Origin: Sporosarcina ureae
GTDB taxonomy: Bacteria; Bacillota; Bacilli; Bacillales_A; Planococcaceae
Assembly: GCF_002101375.1 (NCBI RefSeq)
Contig: NZ_CP015207.1
Coordinates: 920,001 to 984,000, forward strand
Reading direction: 5' to 3'
Length of the DNA: 64,000 nt
The notes below the pieces were generated by a model, which was not told the DNA's origin, ran no database searches, and saw nothing but the letters and a program-made list of their open reading frames with translations. Of the stretch, positions 49,110 to 57,883 are shown in pieces; the first letter of the stretch is position 1; each line of letters opens with the position of its first letter. Position numbers and translations under genes: made by a program.

Positions 49110-49340
49110 TTGAGCGGGGATTGTGTGGGATTGAACGGATAACTCTACACATTGAGCGGGAAACGCGCTGGATAGAGCGGATAACTCTACACATTGAGCG
49201 GGGCACGCGCGGGATTGAGCGGATCACGCCACTCATTGAGCGAGTCACACGCGGGATTGAGCGGATAGCCGCACTCATTGAGCGGGTCACACGCAGGATT
49301 GAGCGGATACACCCCCCCATAGAGCAAATCTCCCATCATA
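49110..49340 (+). repeat. 21-bp-period GAGCG array no. 2, eleven units
   Basis: GAGCG-type cores fall at 49112, 49133, 49154, 49175, 49196, 49217, 49238, 49259, 49280, 49301 and 49322: every step is exactly 21 bases (the unit at 49133 reads GAACG, the last GAGCA). Most units begin TTGAGCGG. Alternating units are more alike, with tails ending in GGGA or TGGA versus tails ending in CACA or CTCA, giving a 42-base dimeric order. It fills a 465-bp gap upstream of the symporter and downstream of the metQ terminator. Open frames through it are artefacts of a period divisible by three. Confidence 0.92.
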
Positions 49341-49350
49341 TATACAAATA

Positions 49351-49378
49351 AAAAACCGGTAGCTGCGATAGCTACCGG
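49351..49378 (-). terminator. Terminator after metQ
   Basis: CCGGTAGCT, 5-base loop, AGCTACCGG; on the minus strand followed by TTTTTTATTT. Confidence 0.9.
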
Positions 49379-49389
49379 CATTCATGGTT

Positions 49390-50241
49390 TTATTTCACGG
49401 GAACAACGGATCCAGACCATTCTTTCAAAATGAAATCTTGAATTTGCTCTGAAGTCAATACTTCTACTAATGCTTTGATTGCATCGCTGTCTTCATTACC
49501 GCTCTTTACAGCAATTACGTTAACATATGGAGACTCTTTATCTTCCAATGCGATCGAGTCTTCCATTGGATTCAAACCTGCATCGATTGCGAAGTTGGAG
49601 TTGATTAATAATGCGTCGCCTTCATCGTTATTATACAACTGAGGCATTAGCGCTGCTTCGTAATTCGCATCAAACTCCAAGTTCTTTGGATTTTCTACGA
49701 TATCGCCTACTTCAGCTTTCACTTTTTCCACGTCATCCGCTAGCTTGATCAATCCTTTTTCTTCAAGCATAGCAAGTACTCGACCGTGATCTGCAACAGA
49801 GTTACTGATTAAGATCGTCGCTCCGTCTGGAAGTTCTTCCAATGAGTCATATTTCTTAGAATACACACCGATTGGCTCGATGTGGATCGCGCCTGCATTG
49901 ACGAAATCATAACCGAAATCGGCAATTTGGCTCTCTAGATAAGGAATGTGTTGGAAATAGTTCGCATCCAGTGTGCCTTCGTCCAAATCTTTGTTTGGCA
50001 GTACATAATCTGTGTAACTTTCAATTGTTAAATCATAGCCTTTTTCAGCTAATAATGGCTTAGCTTCTTCCAAAATTACAGCGTGTGGTGTGTTAGATGC
50101 GCCGACTACCAATGACGTTTTCTCGCCTTTTTCTGCTCCATCTGATGCTGCATTATCTTTACTACCTTCGTCTTTCGTTCCGCAAGCTGCCAATGCAAGC
50201 ACTAGTACGGCTGCGAATAGACCGAATAAAAACTTCTTCAT
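49390..50241 (-). CDS. metQ: Methionine-binding lipoprotein MetQ
   Basis: 283 aa from the ATG at 50241; an in-frame GTG two codons upstream lies too close to GGGAG. Lipoprotein signal peptide with lipobox LAAC (~residue 20) and a NlpA/MetQ domain (VVGASNTPHAVILEEAKPLL, DANYFQHIPYL). Delivers methionine outside the membrane to MetI/MetN. Last gene of the metN-metI-metQ operon. Confidence 0.93.
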   Translation of the reverse strand: MKKFLFGLFAAVLVLALAACGTKDEGSKDNAASDGAEKGEKTSLVVGASNTPHAVILEEAKPLLAEKGYDLTIESYTDYVLPNKDLDEGTLDANYFQHIPYLESQIADFGYDFVNAGAIHIEPIGVYSKKYDSLEELPDGATILISNSVADHGRVLAMLEEKGLIKLADDVEKVKAEVGDIVENPKNLEFDANYEAALMPQLYNNDEGDALLINSNFAIDAGLNPMEDSIALEDKESPYVNVIAVKSGNEDSDAIKALVEVLTSEQIQDFILKEWSGSVVPVK

Positions 50242-50306
50242 ATCCACATTTCTCCCTCTCCATTATGGAATATTTCTATGGTTAACAGGTCTCCCTGAAA
50301 ATCCTA

Positions 50307-50975
50307 TTATCGCTTGTCCAAACGTTTTGCGATGAAATCACCGATAAATTGAATGATAAACACGATAATCAATACCAAAATCGTTGCCATTATAGTTACA
50401 TCTTCGCGGCTGCGCTGGAACCCTTCCAAATACGCGAGTGTACCTAGACCACCTGCACCGATCACTCCCGCCATTGCCGTATATCCGACAAGTGCAATCG
50501 AGGTTACGGTAATTCCCGAGACTAGTGCCGGCATGGATTCAGGTAACAATACTTTGAAAATGATCGTCGACGTCTTAGCCCCCATTGAGCGCGCTGCTTC
50601 GATAACCCCTTTATCGATTTCCTGCAATGCAATCAATACCATACGGCCATAAAACGGAGCGGCACCGATAATCAATGCGGGCAAGGCGGCATTCGGTCCA
50701 CGCATACTGTCGAATAATAATTTCGTAAGAGGAATCAATAAAATAATCAAAATGATAAACGGAATCGATCGGAAAATATTCACGAATGCGCCTGTAAAGA
50801 CATGGGTTATTTTATTTGACCATAACTGACCAGGACTTGTTAAAAACAACAACAAACCAAGTGCGATACCGAAGACAAATGTAAAGAACGTGGAGTAGGC
50901 AGACATATAAAGTGTCTCACCGGTTGCTTCCCACATTTTATCCCAATTCACGTTCGGGAACCATTGCTCAATCAT
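50307..50975 (-). CDS. metI: Methionine ABC transporter permease MetI
   Basis: 222 aa with five transmembrane segments and the EAA-type coupling loop EAARSMGAKTSTIIFKVLLP. RSIPFIILIILLIPLT is typical of MetI/MetP. Overlaps metN by 8 bases. Confidence 0.94.
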   Translation of the reverse strand: MIEQWFPNVNWDKMWEATGETLYMSAYSTFFTFVFGIALGLLLFLTSPGQLWSNKITHVFTGAFVNIFRSIPFIILIILLIPLTKLLFDSMRGPNAALPALIIGAAPFYGRMVLIALQEIDKGVIEAARSMGAKTSTIIFKVLLPESMPALVSGITVTSIALVGYTAMAGVIGAGGLGTLAYLEGFQRSREDVTIMATILVLIIVFIIQFIGDFIAKRLDKR

Positions 50976-51993
50976 GGATCAGCACCTCCGTCTTCACTTC
51001 ATTGGCATCCAAGAAAGCAATGGCTTCCTCTATAATCGCCGCGTCTCCTACTAGTTGCAAGACGAGTGTGCCGTATGCGCCGTCACGTGTCGTTGAAATA
51101 TTTCCTTGCACGATGTTGACGTCGATTGGGAATTTGCGGATCAACTCCGCAAGTACTGGCTGCTCTGTACGTTCACCAATGAAAGCTAGCTTGATCAACT
51201 TGCCATCAGGTGATTCTTGCTGTAAATGCGCCATCGCTGCGTCCGTATCACCGGTATCGGTCACCTGTGAAATGAAGCGCTTGGTAATTTCCGCTTGTGG
51301 AGATTGGAAGACATCCAGTACATTGCCGATTTCTACGACTTTCCCCGCTTCCATGACCGCCACGCGATGACAGATCTTGCGGATGACATGCATTTCATGC
51401 GTAATCAACACAATCGTTAGTCCAAGACGTTCATTAATGTCCGTCAATAAATCAAGAATCGCATTCGTCGTCTCAGGATCGAGTGCGGACGTTGCTTCAT
51501 CACAAAGTAAGACTTCCGGATCATTTGCAAGCGCTCGCGCAATGCCGACACGTTGCTTCTGACCACCTGATAACTGCGATGGATATGCCTGTTCACGACC
51601 TGTCAATCCAACGAGATCGATCAATTCCTTCACTTTTTGCTTACGTGCCGATTTCTTCACGCCAGCAATTTCTAGAGGAAACATGATATTTTCTTCTACC
51701 GTTCTAGACCATAGTAAGTTAAAGTGCTGGAAGATCATGCTGATTTTTTGACGCGCATTGCGCAGGCCAGCACCTTGTAATGTCGTCATTTCTTGTCCGT
51801 GAATCAGAATACTGCCCGACGTCGGTGTTTCAAGACCGTTCAATAGTCGAATTAATGTACTTTTTCCTGCTCCACTGTACCCGATGACGCCGAAAATTTC
51901 TCCTTCTTCGATGGCTACTGTCACATCATCTACCGCGACAATTTCTGAACGGTTCAATTGGTATTTTTTATGAACGTTTGTTAGTTGAATCAT
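50968..51993 (-). CDS. metN: Methionine ABC transporter ATPase MetN
   Basis: 341 aa from the ATG at 51993 (GAGGTGGTG upstream), the usual MetN length. Walker A GYSGAGKST, signature LSGGQKQRVGIARAL, Walker B LLCDEATSALDP, His switch VLITHEM. C-terminal ~100 residues are the NIL/ACT-like methionine sensor (NVIVQGN-like region FPIDVNIVQGNIS). Downstream of a SAM riboswitch, so repressed when SAM is plentiful. Confidence 0.95.
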   Translation of the reverse strand: MIQLTNVHKKYQLNRSEIVAVDDVTVAIEEGEIFGVIGYSGAGKSTLIRLLNGLETPTSGSILIHGQEMTTLQGAGLRNARQKISMIFQHFNLLWSRTVEENIMFPLEIAGVKKSARKQKVKELIDLVGLTGREQAYPSQLSGGQKQRVGIARALANDPEVLLCDEATSALDPETTNAILDLLTDINERLGLTIVLITHEMHVIRKICHRVAVMEAGKVVEIGNVLDVFQSPQAEITKRFISQVTDTGDTDAAMAHLQQESPDGKLIKLAFIGERTEQPVLAELIRKFPIDVNIVQGNISTTRDGAYGTLVLQLVGDAAIIEEAIAFLDANEVKTEVLIHD

Positions 51994-52044
51994 TTTCCGC
52001 ACCACCTCATTAAGTCTTTTTAATATGTCTTTCAGAACACTACT

Positions 52045-52204
52045 AACGCCTGTCGTGCCTACACGGCGCTTTCCGCTTTAGTATCATCCAGCTACAAGCG
52101 CCAGGCTCTCGGGTCGTTTCAGACTTTCCAAAAAGGCAAAGAGCGCCTTTGTGGTAAGTCTTCCAACGCCTGTCGAGCCTACACGGCGCTTTCCGCTTTA
52201 GTAT
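52045..52204. repeat. Dispersed intergenic repeat with 40-bp direct copies, between SAM-riboswitch terminator and metN
   Basis: A 40-base sequence starting AACGCCTGTCG and ending CGCTTTAGTAT occurs at 52045-52084 and 52165-52204, 120 bases apart, differing at one position. The stretch between contains CCAAAAAGGCAAAGAGCGCC and other inverted pairings (AAGCGCC... GGCGCTT). From memory, similar GC-rich intergenic elements are common in Bacillaceae genomes; not checked. No gene is supported here. Confidence 0.75.
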
Positions 52205-52238
52205 AAAAAAAGCCTTCCTGCAGACAAGCAGAAAGGCC
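52205..52238 (-). terminator. SAM-riboswitch terminator before metN
   Basis: GCCTTTCTGC, short loop, GCAGGAAGGC with one mismatch, then TTTTTTTAT on the minus strand. Confidence 0.9.
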
Positions 52239-52265
52239 GAACGTATGTAGTTATGTACGTTACCA

Positions 52266-52376
52266 TTTCTCTCATCTATCAAAGCATTACGCTTTGAGTG
52301 ATTTGGCACCATTTCACATATGTGACGGTTGCCGGGCTTCATAGGGCACTTCCCTCCGCCGCTCTTTATAAGAGTT
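52266..52376 (-). promoter_or_regulatory. SAM riboswitch (S box)
   Basis: The minus strand shows the S-box landmarks in order: CTCTTATAAAGAGCGGCGGA, GGGAAGTGCCCTATGAAGCC, CGGCAACC, then variable stems and GATGAGAG pairing back to CTCTTAT. A terminator follows about 30 bases downstream. Controls metN-metI-metQ: SAM binding favours termination. Confidence 0.95.
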
Positions 52377-52423
52377 ACATATTCATTTGATTAACTACTT
52401 ATACCATACATCGACTCCTATTG

Positions 52424-52723
52424 TCAACTGAGCTTCTCTAGCAAATACGGGACGGATTGAAAGGCGTAAATTTTTTCTATTGGCTGTCCTTTGCGCTGAA
52501 TAAGTAAACAAGGAACGCTTTCTATCTCATATTCTATTGCGATAGCCTGGACATAGTTCAAATCCGCCTTTCCAATCGGTAGTTTCGGACGCATTGTCTC
52601 GATTACCGTAAGCATTTTTGAAGCGACTGCGCATGTTCCACACATCGGTGTATATAAATAAAAAGCGGCTACTTGCTCTGCCGCCTGTGTGCGTTGCCAG
52701 TCTTCAATTGTCCAATTATTCAT
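52424..52723 (-). CDS. yusE: Thioredoxin-like protein YusE
   Basis: 99 aa from the ATG at 52723 (AGGTGG upstream). Thioredoxin fold with CGTC active site (LYTPMCGTCAVASKML) and cis-Pro in ESVPCLLI. No signal peptide. Overlaps the end of yusF by 8 bases; order yusF-yusE as in B. subtilis. Substrate unknown. Confidence 0.85.
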   Translation of the reverse strand: MNNWTIEDWQRTQAAEQVAAFYLYTPMCGTCAVASKMLTVIETMRPKLPIGKADLNYVQAIAIEYEIESVPCLLIQRKGQPIEKIYAFQSVPYLLEKLS

Positions 52724-53069
52724 GTGGTCCACCTGCCAAGTATTTGGAATGTACTTTAAAATTAGCAGCAGCTAAAATGCTTGCCAATAGCTTAACGGGA
52801 GTCGTTTCTACTTCGCGGTAGAGACGATCCGTATATAAATGTCTCGCTTCAGGGTACAGTTGTTTGAACAACTTACGAATGGACTCACCGGAAGCGTCCG
52901 CATCCATAAAGACGAACAGGTCCTGCTGCTCGTACGGTTCAAGCAGTTCTTCAATATGGTACGCACTGATGGTACCATTCGTACAAAGAATCTCTACAGG
53001 CTCTGCAAGGATCGGCACTAGCCGCTTACGATCCGAACCGCCTTCTACAATGAGAACTTTCGGGTCCAT
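52716..53069 (-). CDS. yusF: Toprim-domain protein YusF
   Basis: 117 aa, a stand-alone Toprim domain: catalytic Glu in VLIVEGGSDRKRL and the DxD motif in LFVFMDADASGESIRK. Related to RNase M5 and small primase-like proteins; activity not established. AGGAGGAAACAG before ATG; downstream of gcvH. Confidence 0.87.
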   Translation of the reverse strand: MDPKVLIVEGGSDRKRLVPILAEPVEILCTNGTISAYHIEELLEPYEQQDLFVFMDADASGESIRKLFKQLYPEARHLYTDRLYREVETTPVKLLASILAAANFKVHSKYLAGGPHE

Positions 53070-53090
53070 CTGTTTCCTCCTAGCGTATAA

Positions 53091-53118
53091 AAAAGCGCTG
53101 AGACGTTCCAGCGCTTTT
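53091..53118 (-). terminator. Terminator after gcvH
   Basis: AAAAGCGCTG and CAGCGCTTTT, perfect 10-bp stem with an 8-base loop and T-run, 14 bases after the gcvH stop. Confidence 0.9.
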
Positions 53119-53131
53119 TTCTTTTAGAATA

Positions 53132-53512
53132 TTATTCAGCTGTCATTTCTTCATACTGCTCAGCTGTCATTAACTCATCAAGTTCAGCTTTGTTATCGAT
53201 TTCAACTACTACCATCCATGCGTCTTCATATGGTGATTCGTTAACCAATTCAGGGCTATCTTCAAGGTTTTCGTTCACTTCTACCACTTTACCAGTTAAT
53301 GGAGCGTACAATTCAGAAACAGTTTTCACTGATTCAACGCTTCCGAAAGGCTCGTCTGATTTTAATTGATCGCCAACCTGTGGCAGTTCAACGAATACAA
53401 TATCGCCTAGTTCAGACTGTGCGAAATGTGTGATGCCGATACGGTATTTACCGTCTTCTTCTTTTACCCACTCGTGCTCTTCTGAATATCGTAAATCTTT
53501 TGGTGTGCTCAT
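53132..53512 (-). CDS. gcvH: Glycine cleavage H protein GcvH
   Basis: 126 aa. Lipoylation site Lys63 in [15 protein letters not shown]. Carries the aminomethyl group in glycine cleavage and, in Bacillales, acts as the relay for lipoyl transfer to 2-oxoacid dehydrogenases. Cluster with yusI, yusF and yusE matches B. subtilis. Substrate of LipA, encoded in this window. Confidence 0.95.
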   Translation of the reverse strand: MSTPKDLRYSEEHEWVKEEDGKYRIGITHFAQSELGDIVFVELPQVGDQLKSDEPFGSVESVKTVSELYAPLTGKVVEVNENLEDSPELVNESPYEDAWMVVVEIDNKAELDELMTAEQYEEMTAE

Positions 53513-53588
53513 GTCGTTACCTCCAAAAATATAATAGTTTATCTACCCTTAGTTTGCCATAGTTCCTGTATAAAGACAAGAATCTAAA

Positions 53589-53948
53589 TCACTTCTTCCA
53601 CGTTTCCGTGAATGTTGTTTCATTAAATCCGACTGTCACTTTTTGGTTATCAGAAACGATTGGACGTTTGATGAGCATTCCGTCTGAAGCGAGGAGTGCG
53701 ATTTTTTCATCTTCTGTCATGGTTGGTAGCTTGTCTTTCAAGTTAAGCTCACGATATATCTTGCCGCTCGTGTTGAAGAACTTTTTCATGTCAAGTCCAG
53801 AGTTCGCGATCATGTTGCGCAGCTCGTCTTCGCTTGGAGGTTGTTCGGCGATGTTCTTTTCTTCAAATGAAATCCCTTCGTCCGTAAGCCATTTCTTCGC
53901 TTTGCGGCACGTGGTACATGTCGGATAGCCGTAGTATGTCATAGTCAT
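53589..53948 (-). CDS. yusI: ArsC/Spx-family protein YusI
   Basis: 119 aa from the ATG at 53948, about ten bases after AAGGAGGG. N-terminal CxxC in GYPTCTTCRKAKKWL, LLIKRPIV-type C-terminal motif (MLIKRPIVSD). Similar to arsenate reductase-like and Spx proteins, but lacks Spx-specific RNA-polymerase features I could confirm. Probably a thiol-redox protein. Confidence 0.85.
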   Translation of the reverse strand: MTMTYYGYPTCTTCRKAKKWLTDEGISFEEKNIAEQPPSEDELRNMIANSGLDMKKFFNTSGKIYRELNLKDKLPTMTEDEKIALLASDGMLIKRPIVSDNQKVTVGFNETTFTETWKK

Positions 53949-54043
53949 AATAGTCAATCCCTCCTTTTTTTCAGTATAGCAAATAAAGGTGTGTGGGTAC
54001 TAGCTAAGCGCAAGAAGAATAAGCTGATACGAGGCTAGGGGTG

Positions 54044-54174
54044 GGAATTGGCGCTACGGAGGGGGACGCTTTCCTAGAGGGCCCGCGGTGAGCCAACCAG
54101 TCGCGTTGCTCCCTCGGTTGTCTCACCTGTCGGGCTGATCCTCTGGGAGTCGCCCCCTCCTACGCGCCAATTCC
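54044..54174. repeat. 131-bp GC-rich element with terminal inverted repeats
   Basis: The left end GGAATTGGCGCTACGGAGGG and the right end (reverse complement GGAATTGGCGCGTAGGAGGG) form ~23-base imperfect terminal inverted repeats. Inside are GACGCTTTCCTAGAGGGCCC and CTGATCCTCTGGGAGTCGCC, the reverse complement of motifs in the two direct elements at 54.25-54.78 kb. So it is a related element in opposite orientation. No coding capacity. Lies in the 900-base gap between yusI and fadE. Confidence 0.75.
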
Positions 54175-54246
54175 TTGCAATGTGTGCGGGTGTTACTATT
54201 TTGGGGTATTGAAGTTAGTGTTGTGATTGATGTTGAACTTCGGTAC

Positions 54247-54526
54247 TTGAACTGAAATAAGTCAAGACCCAACAATAATTAACATACGCTCTCCAGTAAG
54301 TGATCTAAGTCCCCTCACTGTCCACGTAGGATGGAAGCGGATGTTGGGGGCGACTCCTGGAGGATCAGCGAGAGCCGTAGCGAAGGACGGCTTTTGCGAG
54401 TAAAAGCGAAGCGTTAGGAGCATGTGCTTTCACACACTACCTTGAGTAAGCCACGCCCTCCAGAAAGCGTTGCCAGCTGGAGCTTCAATCCCCTCACACT
54501 CACAAATTCCACCACCACTCTCGCTT
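54247..54526 (+). repeat. Tandem repeat unit 1, 280 bp
   Basis: Begins TTGAACTGAAATAAGTC and contains CGTAGGATGGAAGCGGA, GGCGACTCCTGGAGGATCAG, and, after a variable core, GCCCTCCAGAAAGCGTTGCC then AGCTGGAGCTTCAATCCCC. The same blocks recur in unit 2 in the same order, but the ~80-base core between GATCAGCG and GCCCTCC is unrelated to that of unit 2. No gene. Confidence 0.8.
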
Positions 54527-54781
54527 TTGAACTTAAATAAGTTCAAAGACAACAATCATTAACACACTATCTTCAGTGATTGATCTACGTACCTCCACCA
54601 TCAACGTAGGATGGAAGCGGAAGCTGGCGGCGACTCTGGGAGGATCAGCGCGAGTTCGAGACCCCGCAGGAAGCGCAGCGGACGAGGAGGCTCGGGCCGC
54701 GCCCTCCAGAAAGCGTCCGCCAGCTGGAGCTTCAATCCCCTCACACTCACAAATTCCCCCACCACCCCAATACTCTCACTC
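54527..54781 (+). repeat. Tandem repeat unit 2, 255 bp
   Basis: Begins TTGAACTTAAATAAGTTC, repeats the flanking blocks of unit 1 (CGTAGGATGGAAGCGGA; GCCCTCCAGAAAGCGTCCGC; GAGCTTCAATCCCCTCACAC) and has a ~50-base core, ACCCCGCAGGAAGCGCAGCG followed by GACGAGGAGGCTCGGG. The next TTGAACTTAAACAA at 54782 starts a third, truncated unit. Confidence 0.8.
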
Positions 54782-54810
54782 TTGAACTTAAACAAATACC
54801 AACCAAAACA

Positions 54811-54836
54811 AAAACGCCCCACATAGGAGGCGTTCT
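54811..54836 (-). terminator. Terminator after fadE
   Basis: AACGCC, 10-base loop, GGCGTT; on the minus strand followed by TTTTGTTTTGG. 14 bases past the fadE stop. Confidence 0.75.
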
Positions 54837-54849
54837 GTCTAAACTATAC

Positions 54850-56649
54850 TCACACGATATACTTCTCTGCTTCGATCAGCTTCACTGAAGCCTCACGCTT
54901 CTTCGCAATCAAGTTATACGGATTATTACGAGTCAACTTACGCAAAGCCGAAATCATCATACGCTGGTTATCACCGTCGACCGCTGCAAGCAACGTCTCT
55001 TTTGCTGCCGCTTCGATACGTCCGAACGCTTCCTGACAGAAAATCTGTGTATAAAGAAGCTTCTGGTTCTCTTTCTCTTCACCATTCTTGTTGATCGCCT
55101 TCTCCGTACGAAGCACTGCAGACTCCATACCGAATAAATCATTCGCAATATCTGCGATGTTCACAAGAATCTCCTGCTCCTGATCGAGCTTCGTGCCATA
55201 ACGCTGTGCTGCAAGTCCTGCAACCAAGATGCCGATCTTCTTCGCGTTCTTCACGAGCGCCTTCTCTTGAGCCAATGCTTCGTCGCCCACTTCTTCCGGC
55301 ATCAGCATTAACAACTCTTCTTGCAACGCTTGTGCTTGTTGAAGCAATGGCAATTCGCCTTTCATTGCTTTCTTCAAGAATGTGCCTGGGACGATCATGC
55401 GGTTGATTTCATTTGTTCCTTCGAAGATACGGTTGATACGAGAATCACGGTAAATACGCTCTACTTCATACTCCGCCATGAAACCGTAACCGCCGTGAAT
55501 TTGAACGGCTTCGTCAGAAATATAGTCCAAAACTTCTGAACCTACTACTTTATTGATAGAACATTCAATTGCGTATTCAGCAATGGAAGCCGCTACTTTT
55601 GCACCGTCTTTTTGCTCTTCCGGGCTCATCGCCGCGTTACGCTCTTCAAAGTATCCAACTGTACGATAGATCAAACTTTCTGTTGCGTACAACATAGAAG
55701 CCATCGTACCAAACTTTTCTTTCGTTAAGTTGAATGAAGAAATCGGTGTGTCGAACTGCTTACGCTGGTTAGCATATTTGATAGCCAATTCAAGTGCACG
55801 CTTCGATCCGCCGATTGTGCCTACTCCAAGCTTGTAACGACCGATGTTCAAAATGTTGAACGCGATCACGTGTCCGCGACCAATTTCACCTAATAAGTTT
55901 TCAACAGGTACTTCTGCATCTTCTAGAATCAATGTACGTGTAGATGATGATTTAATACCCATTTTCTTCTCTTCCGGTCCAACTGAAACGCCCGGGTACT
56001 CTTTTTCAACGATAAATGCTGTGAATTTGTCGCCATCTACTTTTGCGTATACTACGAAAACATCAGCAAATGCAGAGTTCGTGATCCACTGTTTTTCACC
56101 GTTCAGTATATAGTGTGTACCGGCAGCGTTTAATTTAGCAGTCGTCTTCGCGCCTAGTGCATCTGACCCTGAGCTCGGCTCTGTCAATGCATAAGCTGAG
56201 ATTTTTGCTCCACTTGCAGAGTTCGGCAAGTACTTCATTTTTTGCTCATGATTACCGAATAACACAATCGGCAATGTACCGATGCCTACGTGTGCACCGT
56301 GTGTAATCGAGAAGCCGCCACCTACTGATAATTTCTCAGCAATCAACGCAGACGAAATCTTATCTAGTGCGAGACCTTCATACTCTTCTGGAATATCTGC
56401 CGCTAGAAGTCCTAAATCTCCAGCTTTCTTCAACAATGTTACGGAGTTTTCAAACTCATGGTTCTCTAGCTTTTCAATCAACGGCGTTACGTCGTTTTTT
56501 ACGTACTCTTCCGTTGTTTTAGCGATCATCTTTTGCTCATCTGTAAAATCCTCTGGTGTGAAAACGCGACTAGCGTCCATGTCCTCAGTTAAAAACGCTC
56601 CACCTTTTACGAATTCCGTCATAGTAGTTCCCTCCATAGCTTTAGTCAT
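54850..56649 (-). CDS. fadE: Acyl-CoA dehydrogenase FadE
   Basis: 599 aa from the ATG at 56649 (AGGGGGAAA upstream); longer frame to 56742 runs into fadA and lacks a ribosome site. ACAD motifs: YALTEPSSGSDALG, WITNSAFADVFVVYAK, and IHGGYGFMAEYEVERIYRDS with FAD contacts; ~200 extra C-terminal residues (from ~400) as in FadE/very-long-chain types. First oxidation step of fatty-acid beta-oxidation. Last gene of fadN-fadA-fadE. Confidence 0.94.
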   Translation of the reverse strand: MTKAMEGTTMTEFVKGGAFLTEDMDASRVFTPEDFTDEQKMIAKTTEEYVKNDVTPLIEKLENHEFENSVTLLKKAGDLGLLAADIPEEYEGLALDKISSALIAEKLSVGGGFSITHGAHVGIGTLPIVLFGNHEQKMKYLPNSASGAKISAYALTEPSSGSDALGAKTTAKLNAAGTHYILNGEKQWITNSAFADVFVVYAKVDGDKFTAFIVEKEYPGVSVGPEEKKMGIKSSSTRTLILEDAEVPVENLLGEIGRGHVIAFNILNIGRYKLGVGTIGGSKRALELAIKYANQRKQFDTPISSFNLTKEKFGTMASMLYATESLIYRTVGYFEERNAAMSPEEQKDGAKVAASIAEYAIECSINKVVGSEVLDYISDEAVQIHGGYGFMAEYEVERIYRDSRINRIFEGTNEINRMIVPGTFLKKAMKGELPLLQQAQALQEELLMLMPEEVGDEALAQEKALVKNAKKIGILVAGLAAQRYGTKLDQEQEILVNIADIANDLFGMESAVLRTEKAINKNGEEKENQKLLYTQIFCQEAFGRIEAAAKETLLAAVDGDNQRMMISALRKLTRNNPYNLIAKKREASVKLIEAEKYIV

Positions 56650-56680
56650 GTAATTTCCCCCTATTTGTTTGTCTGTTTTT

Positions 56681-57856
56681 TTATAGAACTTCGAATACTC
56701 CAGCTGCTCCCATTCCGCCACCGATACACATCGTGACGACACCGTACTTTTTGCCTTGGCGTTTCAATTCATTAATTAATTTCAAAGTCAAAATGGTCCC
56801 TGTTGCACCTAATGGGTGACCTGATGAAATCGCTCCACCGTTGACGTTCACTTTATCCATATCCAATCCTAGTTCGCGAATAACTGCGAGTGACTGAGAT
56901 GCGAATGCTTCATTGAGCTCAAACAGATCGATGTCATCAATAGATAGACCGGCTAGTTTCAATGCTTTTGGCACGGCTACAATCGGCCCAACTCCCATCA
57001 CTTCTGGTGGAACGCCACCTACTGCGAATGAAAGGAATTTCGCCATTGGCTTCAAGCCGCGCTCTTCAGCCACTTCTCTATCCATTAATAAGACCATTCC
57101 CGCACCGTCAGAGGTTTGTGACGCGTTACCTGCTGTTACGGAGCCTTTCGCTGCGAATGCCGGACGTAATTTCCCCAGTACTTCAGTCGTCGTACCAGGA
57201 CGCACACCTTCATCCATTTCGAATAACATAGTTTTTTCCTGATACTTGCCGTCTGCACCGACAAAACGCTTCGTTACTTCAACCGGTACAATCTCATCAA
57301 CAAATTTGTCTTCTTTGATTGCAGCTTCCGTACGTTTATGTGATTCAACCGCGAACGCATCTTGATCTTCACGGGAGATACCGTACTTTTGCGCCACTTG
57401 CTCCGCTGTATGCCCCATTCCCATATAGTATTCAGGTGCTTCTTCAGCTAGTTTATAGTTCGGACGAATCGTATTGCCCATCATCGGGACCATACTCATC
57501 GATTCAACGCCACCCGCTAAAACGGCTTCTGAGTGACCTAGCATGATGCGTTCTGCCGCATAAGCGATCGACTGCAAACCGGATGAACAAAAACGGTTGA
57601 TCGTTACGGCTGGAGTGGTATCCGGTAAACCTGCCAATGCGCCGATGTTACGTGCTACGTTCATTCCTTGCTCTGCTTCTGGCATTGCACAACCGATGAT
57701 TAAATCGTCGATTGGCCCATCATAATTCCCTGCACGCTTCAATGTTTCCTTTATAGTCAACGCCCCTAGATCATCCGGACGGACAGTTGCCAAAGAACCT
57801 TTTCCTGCTTTTCCAATCGGTGTTCGAGCACCGGCTACAATTACTGCTTCGCGCAT
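56681..57856 (-). CDS. fadA: 3-ketoacyl-CoA thiolase FadA
   Basis: 391 aa thiolase: nucleophilic Cys in [14 protein letters not shown] (~91), conserved [25 protein letters not shown] (His) and second Cys in [13 protein letters not shown]. Cleaves 3-ketoacyl-CoA to acetyl-CoA. Between fadN and fadE in one operon. Confidence 0.95.
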   Translation of the reverse strand: MREAVIVAGARTPIGKAGKGSLATVRPDDLGALTIKETLKRAGNYDGPIDDLIIGCAMPEAEQGMNVARNIGALAGLPDTTPAVTINRFCSSGLQSIAYAAERIMLGHSEAVLAGGVESMSMVPMMGNTIRPNYKLAEEAPEYYMGMGHTAEQVAQKYGISREDQDAFAVESHKRTEAAIKEDKFVDEIVPVEVTKRFVGADGKYQEKTMLFEMDEGVRPGTTTEVLGKLRPAFAAKGSVTAGNASQTSDGAGMVLLMDREVAEERGLKPMAKFLSFAVGGVPPEVMGVGPIVAVPKALKLAGLSIDDIDLFELNEAFASQSLAVIRELGLDMDKVNVNGGAISSGHPLGATGTILTLKLINELKRQGKKYGVVTMCIGGGMGAAGVFEVL

Positions 57857-57883
57857 TCTGTTTCCTCCTTTAACTATCTCTCA

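Noticed and set aside
49033-49381. Overlapping open frames with IERIT-type repeats through array 2 on both strands
   Set aside because: A 21-base period keeps whole frames open without selection; there is no ribosome site and the units drift at the amino-acid level.
52043-52342. 99-codon minus-strand frame before metN
   Set aside because: It covers the dispersed repeat, riboswitch terminator and part of the SAM aptamer; no family resemblance.
54576-54826. Short frames on both strands in the repeat gap
   Set aside because: They follow the GC-rich repeat unit and its Arg/Ser/Pro-biased translation; no plausible ribosome site.
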